A stretch of DNA of 64,000 nucleotides from CAVVMA01 sp963788205 (GTDB taxonomy: Bacteria; Desulfobacterota; Binatia; Binatales; Binataceae): positions 62,001-126,000 of the forward strand of contig CAWBGG010000003.1 of the NCBI GenBank assembly GCA_963788205.1. Direction: 5' to 3'. Positions 45,201-55,300 of the stretch are shown piece after piece. How positions within the stretch are numbered: the stretch's first letter is position 1; each line of letters starts with the position of its first letter. A program made the position numbers and the translations under genes. The notes beneath the pieces were generated by a model that ran no database searches, was not told where the DNA came from, and saw nothing but the letters and a program-made list of their open reading frames with translations.

Positions 45201-47837
45201 GCGAAGAAACCGATCGCTTCACCTTTTACCCCGGCTACTCGATGATGTCTGGCCTAGAGGCGTATGCGGACGCGCCCGCCGAGGTTGACGTCATCAAGAC
45301 GTACCTGCGAAACGAGAAAGCCGGTGGCGCCGACGCGGGCGTATTGCTCGAACATGCGGACGAGCTGCTTGCGGACCGCTTCGAGGCCGTTCGGCATGTC
45401 TGCGCGCTCCACCGCCTATCGGACGTGATCCTTGAAGAAGAGGTCGATCTGATAGACCTGCTCAAGATCGACGTGCAGCGAGCGGAGCGTGATGTGCTGG
45501 ACGGCATCGACGACGAACACTGGCCGCGCATCGCTCAGGTCGTGATGGAGGTCCACGATCGCGCCGGCACGGAGACGGAGGGGCGGATCGGCGACATGCT
45601 CGACCTCCTCGAGCGCAAGGGGTTCGAAGTCCATGTCGAGCAGGACCCGCTGCTCCACGGCACCGACCGCTACAACCTCTACGCCTTCCGCCCAGACTAC
45701 GCGTCGTCTCTAGGCATGAGGGAGGAAGCGCCGGCGCTTGCGACTATGCCGACCATTTCGGAGTTGAGCGACTTCCTCGCGGCGCGCCTACCCGACTACA
45801 TGATCCCGGCGAGCTATGTCGTCCTGCCCACGATCCCCCTCACCCGGCATGGCAAGATCGACCGCGCCGCGCTGCCCTCGGTCGATGGCCAACGTCCATC
45901 GCTTGGGCATACCGCAGCGAAGCCGACTTGCTGGCAAGAGGAGGTGTTGGTCGAGGTGTGGCGCGACGTCCTCCACCTCGACGAGGTGGGCGTCGACGAC
46001 AATTTCTTCCAGCTTGGAGGCGACTCTATCCGCAGCATCCAAGTACAAGCTCTCGGCAAGTCGCGCGGTTTGCATTTCCCGTTGCGTGCGCTTTTCGCCT
46101 GCCAAACCATCCGCGAGCTCGTGCGCCGCGGCCTCGAGGATGCGACGCTAACACAGCAAACAGCCGCGCCCTTTGAGCTGCTACGCGATGTGGATCGCGC
46201 ACGTCTCCCCGCCGAGGCTGAAGATGCGTACCCACTTAGCGCGCTCCAGGCTGGAATGGTCTTTCATACCGAGCTCACCGGGGAGGCGCCCACGTATCAC
46301 AACGCCAGCTCGCACCGCATCGGCGCCCCGTTTGAGGTGCTCGCGCTTCGAGCGGCGATTGACGCTGTCGTGGCGGCTCACCCGTTGCTGCGCACGTCGT
46401 TCCACTTCGACGCGTTCAGTGAGCCTATCCAGATCGTGCACGCGACCGCGCACGCCGAACTCGAGGTCGCCGATCTGTCCGACCTCCCACCCTACATGCA
46501 GCAACGAGTCATCGACGACGAGGCGCGCGCCGAACTCCAGCGTCCCTTCGACTGGGAGGTCGCTCCGCTCGTGCGCTTCCGCGCCTATCCGGTGAACGAC
46601 GACGCGTTCGTTCTGACGATCGCGGAGTACCACGCGATCCTCGACGGCTGGAGTCTGCACCTGGTGCTCGCGGAGTTGTGCCAACACTACGCGAGGCTCT
46701 TAGGGCGCTCGGTGTCACTGTCGCTTGCTCCCCCCGCGCTGACGTACCGACGCTTCCTGGAACTGGAGCGAGCGGCCCGCGAGTCTCCCGAGACGCGCCG
46801 CTTCTGGAGGAATTCGCTCGACGGTGCCCCCATGGCACGCCTGCCACGCGCGCTGCCAGAGGAACGGAGCGAGGCGCGGTGCACCAAGGCGCATCCGATT
46901 GAAGTTCCGCGGGCGCTGAGCGACGGGCTCTGGGATCTATCGCGGCGCGCCGGGGTGCCGCTCAAGAGTGTCTTGCTCGCTGCCCACGCGTGGACGGTCG
47001 GAATCGCATGCGGCGTAAGCAACGTCGTCACGGGGCTCGTGACGAATGGGCGGCCCGAGGAAGCCGGCGGCGACCGAATCATCGGACTCTTCATCAACAC
47101 GCTGCCGTTCCGACTGACTCTTCAGAACGAAAGCTGGCTCGATCTTGCAAAACGAGCGCTTCAGGAGGAGACCGCGATCATCCCGCACCGATGGATGCCG
47201 ATTGCGGAGATCCAACGGATGCACGGCGGCAGGCCGCTCTTCGAAAGCTTTTTCAATTTCTCCCACTTTCACGCGCTGCCCGGAAACGGCACCGAAGCTA
47301 GCGTCGCTGTCCTCGGGAGCCGCACGCACCCCGCCGACATCGATATGCCCTTAGCCGTGGACTTCGAGATCGAGCCCAACACGGGCGCGATTAGATCGTA
47401 CATGCAATACGACGCACGAGAAATTGGGCCCCGCGATGCCCGCCATCTCGCCGAACTATACTATCGCGCGCTCAGCGCGATCGTCGCGGACCCTTATGCG
47501 AGGTACCAGGCCTTCCTCGAAAGGAACGACGCTGGGAACGCGCGAGGCGTCCGCACAGAACCCGTGACCCCGCCCCCAGAGGCCGCGTTCGTGGGTCCGC
47601 AATCGCCACTCGAAACGCAGCTCGCGCGGATTTGGGCCGACGTTCTTGGGTGTGCCGCGTGTCGGTCGAGAGGAGGACTTCCGCGCGCTGGGGGGGCACT
47701 CACTCCTCGCCACGCAAGTTGTTGCGCGTGTCCGGCGCGAGACCGGCCTCCCCCTGTCACTCTCCCAATTCTTCCGCCATCCGACGATTTCCGACTTGGT
47801 GAAAGTGCTCGTCAGCAGCAGCGAGGGGCGACTATGA
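42243..47837 (+). CDS. NRPS: C(inactive)-A[FkbM MT]-PCP-C-PCP, with three apparent frameshifts
   Basis: The N-terminal C domain has SASSLIADAQS where HHxxxDG should be, so it is probably inactive. The A domain (A3 TSGSTGTPKA, A5 FNVYGPTE, A8 VRGFRIEPGE, A9 LPDYMIP, A10 HGKIDRAAL) carries an FkbM methyltransferase inserted between A8 and A9 (bases about 44900-45710: FDVGANIGMFSM, LLKIDVQRAERDV). The hand-read code DAKDLGVVNK is close to published Glu/Gln codes. Then PCP (QLGGDSIRS), C (EYHAILDGWS, second His kept) and a final PCP (LGGHSLLATQV) with no A domain between. Three one-base excesses, near 43671, 43832 and 47650, each shift the frame by +1; removing them restores continuous motifs. 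The stop overlaps the thioesterase ATG. Confidence 0.8.
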
Positions 47838-48607
47838 ACGCCGAGACGTCGTGCACGGATGAACGCTGGATCGTAAAGCCGCGCCCAAACTCGCTCGCGC
47901 GCTTGCGGCTCTTCTGTTTCTCGGTCGCGGGGGGGAATGCATCCGCCTTCCACCAATGGCCGGACGCGCTTCCGACCGACATCGAGGTGTGCGCCATTCA
48001 GTTCCCTGGGCGTCAGCGACGCATGGCCGAGGCACCATTAACGCGCATGCCACTGGCGATCCTGGCGCTAGAGCGAGCAGTCGCGCCATATCTCGACTTG
48101 CCGTATGCCATCTTTGGAACGTGCACCGGCTCTCTCGCCGCGTATGAGCTCGCCCAGCGACTCGTGCGGGTTCGGGGGACGCGCCCCTTCCATCTCTTCG
48201 TCGCGTGCTGCCGCGCGCCCCACCTACCTGATCGCGATCAGGCGATTCACGACCTCTCGGAGGCGGCCCTCTGGGCGGAGGTTGACCGGCTCGGAGGGAC
48301 GCCGGCGGTCGTGTCGGATCATCCCGAGATGAAAGCACTGCTCTCACCGGTTTTGCGAGCGGACTTCGAGCTCGCTGAAACGTACCGCTATCGGGATGCG
48401 CCACCGCTTACTTGCCCGATCACAGCATTCGCAGGACGCTCGGACACGATCGTGTCGCCCGATGAGATAGCTGCCTGGGGAAACCACACTACCGGCGGAT
48501 TCGCGGTTCATATGCTCGACGGGGGCCACTACCTACTAGAGACCGCGGCGAGCGATCTTCTCTGCACGCTCGGCCGCACGCTGGGAGGAAAAACAACCCA
48601 TGGCTGA
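47834..48607 (+). CDS. Type II thioesterase with Cys in the nucleophile motif
   Basis: Proofreading hydrolase (RifR/GrsT type, 257 residues) that clears misloaded carrier proteins. LFCFSVAGGNASAFHQW opens the fold, IQFPGRQRRMAEAP follows, and the nucleophile elbow reads FGTCTGSLAAYE: GxCxG instead of the family's GxSxG. The Asp is in GRSDTIVSPDE and the His in DGGHYLLET. The codon is TGC, so Cys is read directly. Cys nucleophiles are known in a few NRPS thioesterases. ATGA overlap with the NRPS stop, 8-bp overlap with the next gene. Confidence 0.85.
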   Translation: MNAETSCTDERWIVKPRPNSLARLRLFCFSVAGGNASAFHQWPDALPTDIEVCAIQFPGRQRRMAEAPLTRMPLAILALERAVAPYLDLPYAIFGTCTGSLAAYELAQRLVRVRGTRPFHLFVACCRAPHLPDRDQAIHDLSEAALWAEVDRLGGTPAVVSDHPEMKALLSPVLRADFELAETYRYRDAPPLTCPITAFAGRSDTIVSPDEIAAWGNHTTGGFAVHMLDGGHYLLETAASDLLCTLGRTLGGKTTHG

Positions 48608-49493
48608 CAACGGCGTCAGCGACATCGCGGGGAGCCGGATCCATGTGCCAGGCGGCACCATCTGGATGCGAAAGTTCGGAGCCGGTAGCGGCGCGCCAGT
48701 GCTGGCGCTTCACGGCGGACCAGGCTCCCCCCACGACTATCTCGAACCGCTGGCCGTTCTGGCCGACGAGCGCGAGATCGTCTTCTACGATCAGCTTGGC
48801 TGCGGACGCTCGGATCGCCCCGATGACTCATCCTTATGGGTGATCGACCGGTTCGTCGAGGAGCTCGATGCGGTCGTTGCAGCGGTGGGCGCGCGTCGTG
48901 TCCACCTGCTAGGCCACTCCTGGGGCGCGATGCTCGCGGTCGACTATGCGCTCCAGCATACTCACCGCGTGGCGAGCCTGATTTTAAGCTCGCCATGCCT
49001 CAGCATGCGCCGCGTTCGCGAGGACATGGCGTCGCTGAGGGCCGCGCTGCCGGAAGCGGTGAAAGGCGTGCTCGCACGATGCGAGGAGGACGGGACAACT
49101 GGTTCTGGCGCGTATGGCGCCGCGGCGATGACGTTTTATCGTCGCCACGTCTGCCGCATGCCCGAGTGGCCCGAGCCCCTGGTGCGCTCGCAAGCCGGTT
49201 GGGGTCGCCAGGTCTATTTGACGATGTGGGGGCCAGCGGAGTTCACTCCCACCGGCAACCTCGCAAGCTACGAACGCGAAGAACGGCTGTGCGAGCTAAA
49301 GTGCCCAGTACTCTACCTTTGCGGCCTCCACGACGAGATCACTCCGCACAGTACGGCCGCATACAAAGCGGCCACGGTGGGGGCGGAGTTCGCGGTATTC
49401 GAAGAGAGCGCGCACGTCCCACACCTAGAAGAGCCTGCCGCGTACTGTTCGGTAGTGCGCGACTTTCTTGCGCGGGCGGACCCGCCGTCGTGA
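48600..49493 (+). CDS. Alpha/beta hydrolase, proline iminopeptidase type (S33)
   Basis: A 297-residue alpha/beta hydrolase. Family segments are LALHGGPGSPHDYLEPL (oxyanion HGGPG, about 37-53), FYDQLGCGRSDRPDD, LGHSWGAMLAVDYAL (Ser nucleophile, about 103-117), CGLHDEITP (Asp) and EESAHVPHLEEP (His). Peptidases of this class release N-terminal residues; within an NRPS operon one may trim or release the product. Placed between the thioesterase and the next NRPS gene, overlapping both neighbours, so it belongs to the cluster. Confidence 0.87.
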   Translation: MADNGVSDIAGSRIHVPGGTIWMRKFGAGSGAPVLALHGGPGSPHDYLEPLAVLADEREIVFYDQLGCGRSDRPDDSSLWVIDRFVEELDAVVAAVGARRVHLLGHSWGAMLAVDYALQHTHRVASLILSSPCLSMRRVREDMASLRAALPEAVKGVLARCEEDGTTGSGAYGAAAMTFYRRHVCRMPEWPEPLVRSQAGWGRQVYLTMWGPAEFTPTGNLASYEREERLCELKCPVLYLCGLHDEITPHSTAAYKAATVGAEFAVFEESAHVPHLEEPAAYCSVVRDFLARADPPS

Positions 49494-52303
49494 GCAGTGC
49501 GGCTGAGCTCCACGAGCGCGTCGCACGACTCCCAACGCGCCTTCTCGAGCTCCTCGTTCGCTGGACGCACGTGGACGGCGAGTTGGATCGCCGCATGGAG
49601 ATGATCCTGCCGCGAAGTCGTTCAGCTCCTCCGCAGCTCTCTTTCGCGCAAGAGCGCCTGTGGTTCCTCGACCAGCTGCAGCCGGGTAACACCGCATACA
49701 ACCTGCCACTGGTCTTGCCGTTCCGCGATCCGGTAGACGCTCCGCTCTTGCGGCGAGCGCTCGATCTATTGGTCGTCCGACACGAATCTCTTCGCACGAC
49801 GTTCGCCGTCATCGGCGGCCTGCCCGTGCAGTGCGTGGCTGCGGAATCCTCTATCGAGCTGCAGGAACTCGACATCCGCGGAAGATTCGACGCTCATGAG
49901 CACGCTCAACGTGTTCTGCGCGAGCAGGTGATGCGCCCGTTCGATCTGCAGCGTGGACCGCTTGTGCGGGCACTCTTGGTCCACCGCGCACCGGACGAGT
50001 CCCTCCTGCTCGTCACCATGCACCACATCATCTCGGATGGCTGGTCGTGCGGCGTGTTCACGCATGAGCTACTCGCTCTGTATGGTACCCTCCTCCAGGA
50101 ACGGCCTCCGTCGCTCCCCGAGCTTCCGATCCAGTACGCAGACTTCGCGGTATGGCAGCGCGATTGGCTTCACGGAGAGACGCTCGCGGACCAAGTCGCC
50201 TACTGGAAGGAGCAGCTCGCGGGTGCGCCTATTCTACTCGATCTTCCAACGGATCCGCCGCGTCCCATGGTGGAGAGCCCTCAAGGCGCCTTTCAAACGC
50301 TGGTCGTACCTACCCGAATCGGGGAGCCACTTCGAGAGCTGGCGCGCGCGCGAGACGCAACGCTGTACATGGTGATGCTCGCCGGGTTCGCGGCGCTCTT
50401 GTCGCGCTATAGCGGCATGAAAGACGTGGTCATCGGCTCGCCGATCGCCAACCGCAGTCGCCACGAGCTGGAGGGGCTCATCGGCTTTTTCGTCAACATG
50501 CTCGCGATGCGAATCGACCTCCGTGATGTCTCAACGGTTGGTGCGCTGATCGACCGAGTGCGTGACGTTGCTCTCGGAGCGTACGAGCATCAAGACCTCC
50601 CCTTTGAGAAGCTCGTCGAGGAGTTCCGTCCGCGCCGAAGCCTCGGTCGCAGTCCTGTCCACCAAGTGGCGTTCGTGCTTCAAAATACCCCTGGGGCTGA
50701 CACGGGGATATCGCCCGTCGAACCGCCGACCTTGGGTTGGCGAGATGATCCGCAGGTCGCGCTTGGCAGCGCGAAGTTCGACTTGACGCTGTCATTCGCC
50801 GAACAAGGGGCAGGTCTCGTCGGGACATGCGAGTACCGCACAGAACTTTTCGACCATCGCACGATCGCACGCTTTCTCCGGCGGTACCTCCATGTGCTCG
50901 AGGCCATGACGGGCCACCCCGAGGCGCCAGTAGCGTCGTTGCCCGTGAGGTTGCCCGACGAGCCGGACGTGCCGTACCAGTCCGTAGTTCGGGGCGCGAT
51001 CGCCAGCTCCCATCTTGCGGTGGAGCTCCTGGGTCTGACACCCGAGTCTCGTATCGCCGTCGTTGACGACTGCGAGTTGGCCCAACTCGCAGCCGCGGCG
51101 TGCGACGCGGTCGGCGCCACGATCCAACGCGTCGACCACGGAAGCTTGCGCACGAGCGCCGCGACTCACGTTCTTGGCTCGACCGCGGCACTCGCTTCTA
51201 TAGGGTCAGAGGCGCTTCCGCCCGAGGCGATTGTGTGCGTCGTGGGCTGGCCATGCTTCGATGTCATCTGGACGAAATGGGGCGCGCGCCGCGTCATTGG
51301 TCTATGGGGCATTCCAGGCGCCCCATGCTGCGCCCGTCTCACGTTGAATGCGCCGGAGGCGACGCTGGACGAGCCCGTGGAGGGCTGCTTGCTCGAAGTA
51401 CTCGACCCCATGTTGCGTCGCCAGGTTGTCGACCTGTGGGGCGACCTCCACGTGGGCGGTTCGATCGTTCCACCGCCACTCGCGCCGAGCTCTGAGTGGA
51501 TCTCCAACCCGTTCGTACCAGGCGGGCAGCTATACCGGACAGGCCTCCGCGCCCGCCGCCGCGACGATGGGCGTATCGAGATTGGAGGACTCATCGAACG
51601 CGGCATCCGCGTCGAGGGAATGTGGGTCGATCCGGGACGCCTCCAGGCGCTGTTCTGTCAACACCCGGCCGTAGAGGCGGCGTCGGTCGTTGCACAGGGT
51701 GACGGGGATGATGCGTACCTGGTAGCGTTCGTTGTCCCCCGGGGCGAGCGTCGATTGGGCGAGGAGGATCTCACGCGCTACGCCGCCGAGCGACTCCCGG
51801 CGGGCCTAGTACCTCGCCGGATCATCATCGCCGACGAGCTCCCAGCCCCCGGCGCCGTTGCACCGCAAGCCGGACGCGCCGTAGAGAGCCCGCACACACC
51901 GGCCGAAGCAGTCATCGCGCGAGTGTGGACCGAGGTACTTAAGCGGCCGGTGACTGACGTCCACAGCAACTTCTTCGACCTAGGGGGAAACTCACTCACG
52001 TCTGTACAGGTCATCGCGCGAATCCGGGACATCCTTGGGGTCGACGTGCCGCTTCACCGACTCTTCGACGCCCCTACGGTGGCGGAGCTCGCTCGCAACA
52101 TTGAAAGCAATCCGAGCTTCGTCGGCGTCGAGCCCGCGCGAGCGGACGCGCGCGAGGTAGAGCCGGCACTGCGCCGGACGTTCTCGATGCTCGATATCGA
52201 TGCCGAAGGGCTCACGCAGGAAGCGATCTTGGATCTCGTGCATACCCTGGAAGACTGGGAAGTGGACGAGCTTCTCGAGCAGTTGTTGCCGTATCAGGCA
52301 TGA
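49490..52303 (+). CDS. NRPS: C - degenerate A* - PCP
   Basis: A 937-residue protein; GTG overlaps the hydrolase stop. The C domain (PQLSFAQERLWFLDQ, about 49; intact HHIISDGW, about 178) is normal. Residues about 490-800 occupy the place of an A domain but number only about 310, not about 500. The P-loop-like A3 (TSGSTGxPKG) and A5 motifs are absent; a relic of A7 (LYRTGLRARRRDDG) and A8-like (VEGMWVDPGRLQALF) remains, and the A10 catalytic Lys is missing. The PCP is intact (FFDLGGNSLTS, Ser about 833). The tail LTQEAILDLVHTLEDWEVDE may be a docking helix. Such a module cannot activate its own amino acid. Confidence 0.88.
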   Translation: MSSAAELHERVARLPTRLLELLVRWTHVDGELDRRMEMILPRSRSAPPQLSFAQERLWFLDQLQPGNTAYNLPLVLPFRDPVDAPLLRRALDLLVVRHESLRTTFAVIGGLPVQCVAAESSIELQELDIRGRFDAHEHAQRVLREQVMRPFDLQRGPLVRALLVHRAPDESLLLVTMHHIISDGWSCGVFTHELLALYGTLLQERPPSLPELPIQYADFAVWQRDWLHGETLADQVAYWKEQLAGAPILLDLPTDPPRPMVESPQGAFQTLVVPTRIGEPLRELARARDATLYMVMLAGFAALLSRYSGMKDVVIGSPIANRSRHELEGLIGFFVNMLAMRIDLRDVSTVGALIDRVRDVALGAYEHQDLPFEKLVEEFRPRRSLGRSPVHQVAFVLQNTPGADTGISPVEPPTLGWRDDPQVALGSAKFDLTLSFAEQGAGLVGTCEYRTELFDHRTIARFLRRYLHVLEAMTGHPEAPVASLPVRLPDEPDVPYQSVVRGAIASSHLAVELLGLTPESRIAVVDDCELAQLAAAACDAVGATIQRVDHGSLRTSAATHVLGSTAALASIGSEALPPEAIVCVVGWPCFDVIWTKWGARRVIGLWGIPGAPCCARLTLNAPEATLDEPVEGCLLEVLDPMLRRQVVDLWGDLHVGGSIVPPPLAPSSEWISNPFVPGGQLYRTGLRARRRDDGRIEIGGLIERGIRVEGMWVDPGRLQALFCQHPAVEAASVVAQGDGDDAYLVAFVVPRGERRLGEEDLTRYAAERLPAGLVPRRIIIADELPAPGAVAPQAGRAVESPHTPAEAVIARVWTEVLKRPVTDVHSNFFDLGGNSLTSVQVIARIRDILGVDVPLHRLFDAPTVAELARNIESNPSFVGVEPARADAREVEPALRRTFSMLDIDAEGLTQEAILDLVHTLEDWEVDELLEQLLPYQA

Positions 52304-55300
52304 CCATGGACCTAAACACAGTTACCCCAGCGAAGAAGCGAGCCGTTCTCGCGAAGCTCCTAGTGGAACGTGCCGGCCCCGTTCGCTCCGCCCCCCTTTC
52401 GTTCGCGCAGGAACGCCTCTGGTTCCTCGAGCAGCTACAGCCCGGCAACACAGCGTATTTGCTCCCACTTGTGCTGCGCTTGCGCGAGCCAGTTGACGCT
52501 GGCGCCTTGGCGCGCGCTATCGATGCCATCGTCGCGCGGCACGAAGCGCTTCGGACGACGTTCGCCGTCGTGAACGGCGTGCCGATGCAGCGAATCGCGT
52601 CACGGCTCAGCATCCCCCTTCAGGAACTCGACTTTCGTAGCGCCCCAGACGGCATGGCAGAACTTCGGCGCACGCTCGCGGAGGACGCCACGGAGCCCTT
52701 CGACCTCCAGCGCGGGCCGCTGCTCCGGGCGAAGCTCTTGCATGGCCCGGCGGGTGAGACGACGCTCGTCGTGACGACACACCACATCGTTTCCGATGGA
52801 TGGTCTTGCGGTGTGCTCACGCGCGAGCTTACCGCGATCTACAGCGCGATCGCGCGAGGTGATCTTGCGTCTCTCCCGTCGCTGCCGATCCAGTACGCGG
52901 ACTTTGCGATATGGCAGCGCGAGTGGCTGCGAGGTGAAACGCTCAGGAAGCAGGTGGATTACTGGAAGAGCCAGCTCTCAGATGCGCCATTGCTGCTTGA
53001 TCTACCAACCGATCACCCACGGCCCTTAGTGGAGACTCACCGGGGCGCGTACCAGTCCCTAGTCATCTCGGCGGCGCTCACGGAGCGACTTCGAGAGGTT
53101 GCCCGCTCGCACGACGTGACGTTGTTCATGGTGTTGCTCGGGACGTTTCAGGGTCTCTTGGCGCGGACCGCGGGCGTCGAAGACGTCCTCGTTGCGTCGC
53201 CAACGGCGAACCGCAGCCGCGCCGATCTCGAGCCGCTCATTGGCTTCTTCGTGAACATGCTGTCTCTGCGAGGGAGGTTCCCACGAGACGCCACGGTACG
53301 TGAGGTGATCCGACAGACGCGCGAAGTTACACTCGCCGCTTTTGACCACGATCTACCGTTCGAGAAGCTGGTGGAGGAAATGCGCGTCCGCCGCAGCCTC
53401 AGCCACGCCCCGCTCTGCCAAGTAGCTTTCGTCCTGCAAGATGCTATGGACGGCCCGCAGCTCACAGAGGCTCCCGGCTCGTGGGCGGAGCAGGATTTCA
53501 TCTCCCCGCCGGCTGCAGCAGCGGTGAAGTTCGACGTGACATTGTCGCTCACCCCGCAGGGCCGCGGCCTCGTGGGGACTTGCGAATACCGAACAGACTT
53601 ATTCTCGCATACGACGATGACGCGGTTCTTGTGGCGCTACGTGCGACTGCTCAGCCTAGCCTGCGACCAGCCAGATGCCAAGCTTTGGGATATTCCTCTC
53701 GCGCTTGAAGACGAAAAAGTGCCGGAGGTCCGTGGGGTATCGTGGCACGACGCGTCGTTGCGCGCTCGAATTGCCGACCTGGCCGAGTCGTCGGTCAACG
53801 CCGAGGAACTCACGGTGAGCGCGCTCGGCACGGCATCGGCCATCGGCGCGACCGCCAGCTCGCGCATATCGGTGGTCGGAGGTGAATCCCGAGTAGTCCT
53901 TCTAGCGAAGCTGACCGCAGCCGCGGCCAGCGCTAGGTTCGTAAGTGCGATCGCAGACGCAACGCACGTCTTCCTCGGGCCGCGCGCGCTCGCTGTGCTC
54001 CCCCTAAATGCGGTGCTGGTCAACGCGACGCTCGTGGTGGTGGGTTTGCCATGCTTCGACGCTGCATTCGGTCGATGGAAGGATCGACGAGTGGCTGGCG
54101 TGTGGGGACCATCTGGCCGTGCTGTGACATACGCTTCGTTGGCGATCACAGAGCATGAGGCGGTCATCGGAACGCCGTTCGACGGGTGCCGTGTCGAGGT
54201 TCTTGATGAGCGACTCGAAACTCAGGCCATCGGGCTCCGAGGTGAGCTTGCCGTGGGGGTCGGCACGTTTCGCGGGACTGGGCTCGCTGCCCGGCGGCGC
54301 GAGGATGGGCAAATCGAGCTACTAGGCGAGATAGCGCGCATGCTTCGCCTAGACGGGATGCTGGTCGATCCTGGGCGCTTGGAGGCGCTGTTCGCGCAGC
54401 ATCCAGCCGTCGCCGAAGCGTCCGTCCGAATGCGTTGCGACGGGGACGACCACTGGGCCGTGGCGTTCGTCGTACCGCGCCCAGGGCGCCGGCTCGACGG
54501 TGCCGAGCTCGCGCGCTTCGCGAGCGAGCGCCTCCCCGCTGGCTTGGTGCCACGCCGCGTCTTCGTTGGGCCCACGCTACCTGCCTCAGAAGACGCTTGT
54601 GAGATCGGGCCGGCGAAGCTCATCGAGAAGCCCCGTACTCCTGTCGAGGCGGTGATCGCCCGCATTTGGGCTGAGGTGCTCAAGCGTCCGCAGCTCGATG
54701 TTAACGCAAACTTCTTCGACCAGGGTGGCAACTCGCTGACGTCGGTGCAGGTCATCTCGCGCATCCGCGACGCCCTCCACGTTGATCTCCGTCTTCATCG
54801 GTTGTTCGAGGCCCCCACGATCTCCGAGCTCGCGCGTTTGGTGGAACAGGAGCGCACTGACGTGCTGGACATCACTGGTGCCGACGCGCACGACGAAGCG
54901 AGCACAGACTTGGTGACCACGACCGACGACGTCGGGCTCGATGCAGGACGCATTCGCCGCGCGCCGCCAGGCCCTCGCCGCCTGCGCGCACCGCTATCCT
55001 ACTCGCAAGAGCGACTTTGGTTCCTCGATCAGTTCCTCCCCGGCACGACGCTATACCACATGTCGATGCGCATCCCGCTCATGCTTCCGCCGGATCCGCG
55101 TCATGTCAGACGTGCGCTCGGCGAGATGGTGCAACGCCACGAGGTGCTGCGGACGACATTCCCTTCCTTGGGAGGATCCCCGCAGCAGGTGATTGGGCCG
55201 GCGCTTCCTGTGCCGCTCCCCGTGTCCGATCTGACTCACCTCCCGTTCGCCGAGCGAGAAGTGGCTGCGGCACGACTCGAGACGGAAAACGCTCAGCAGC

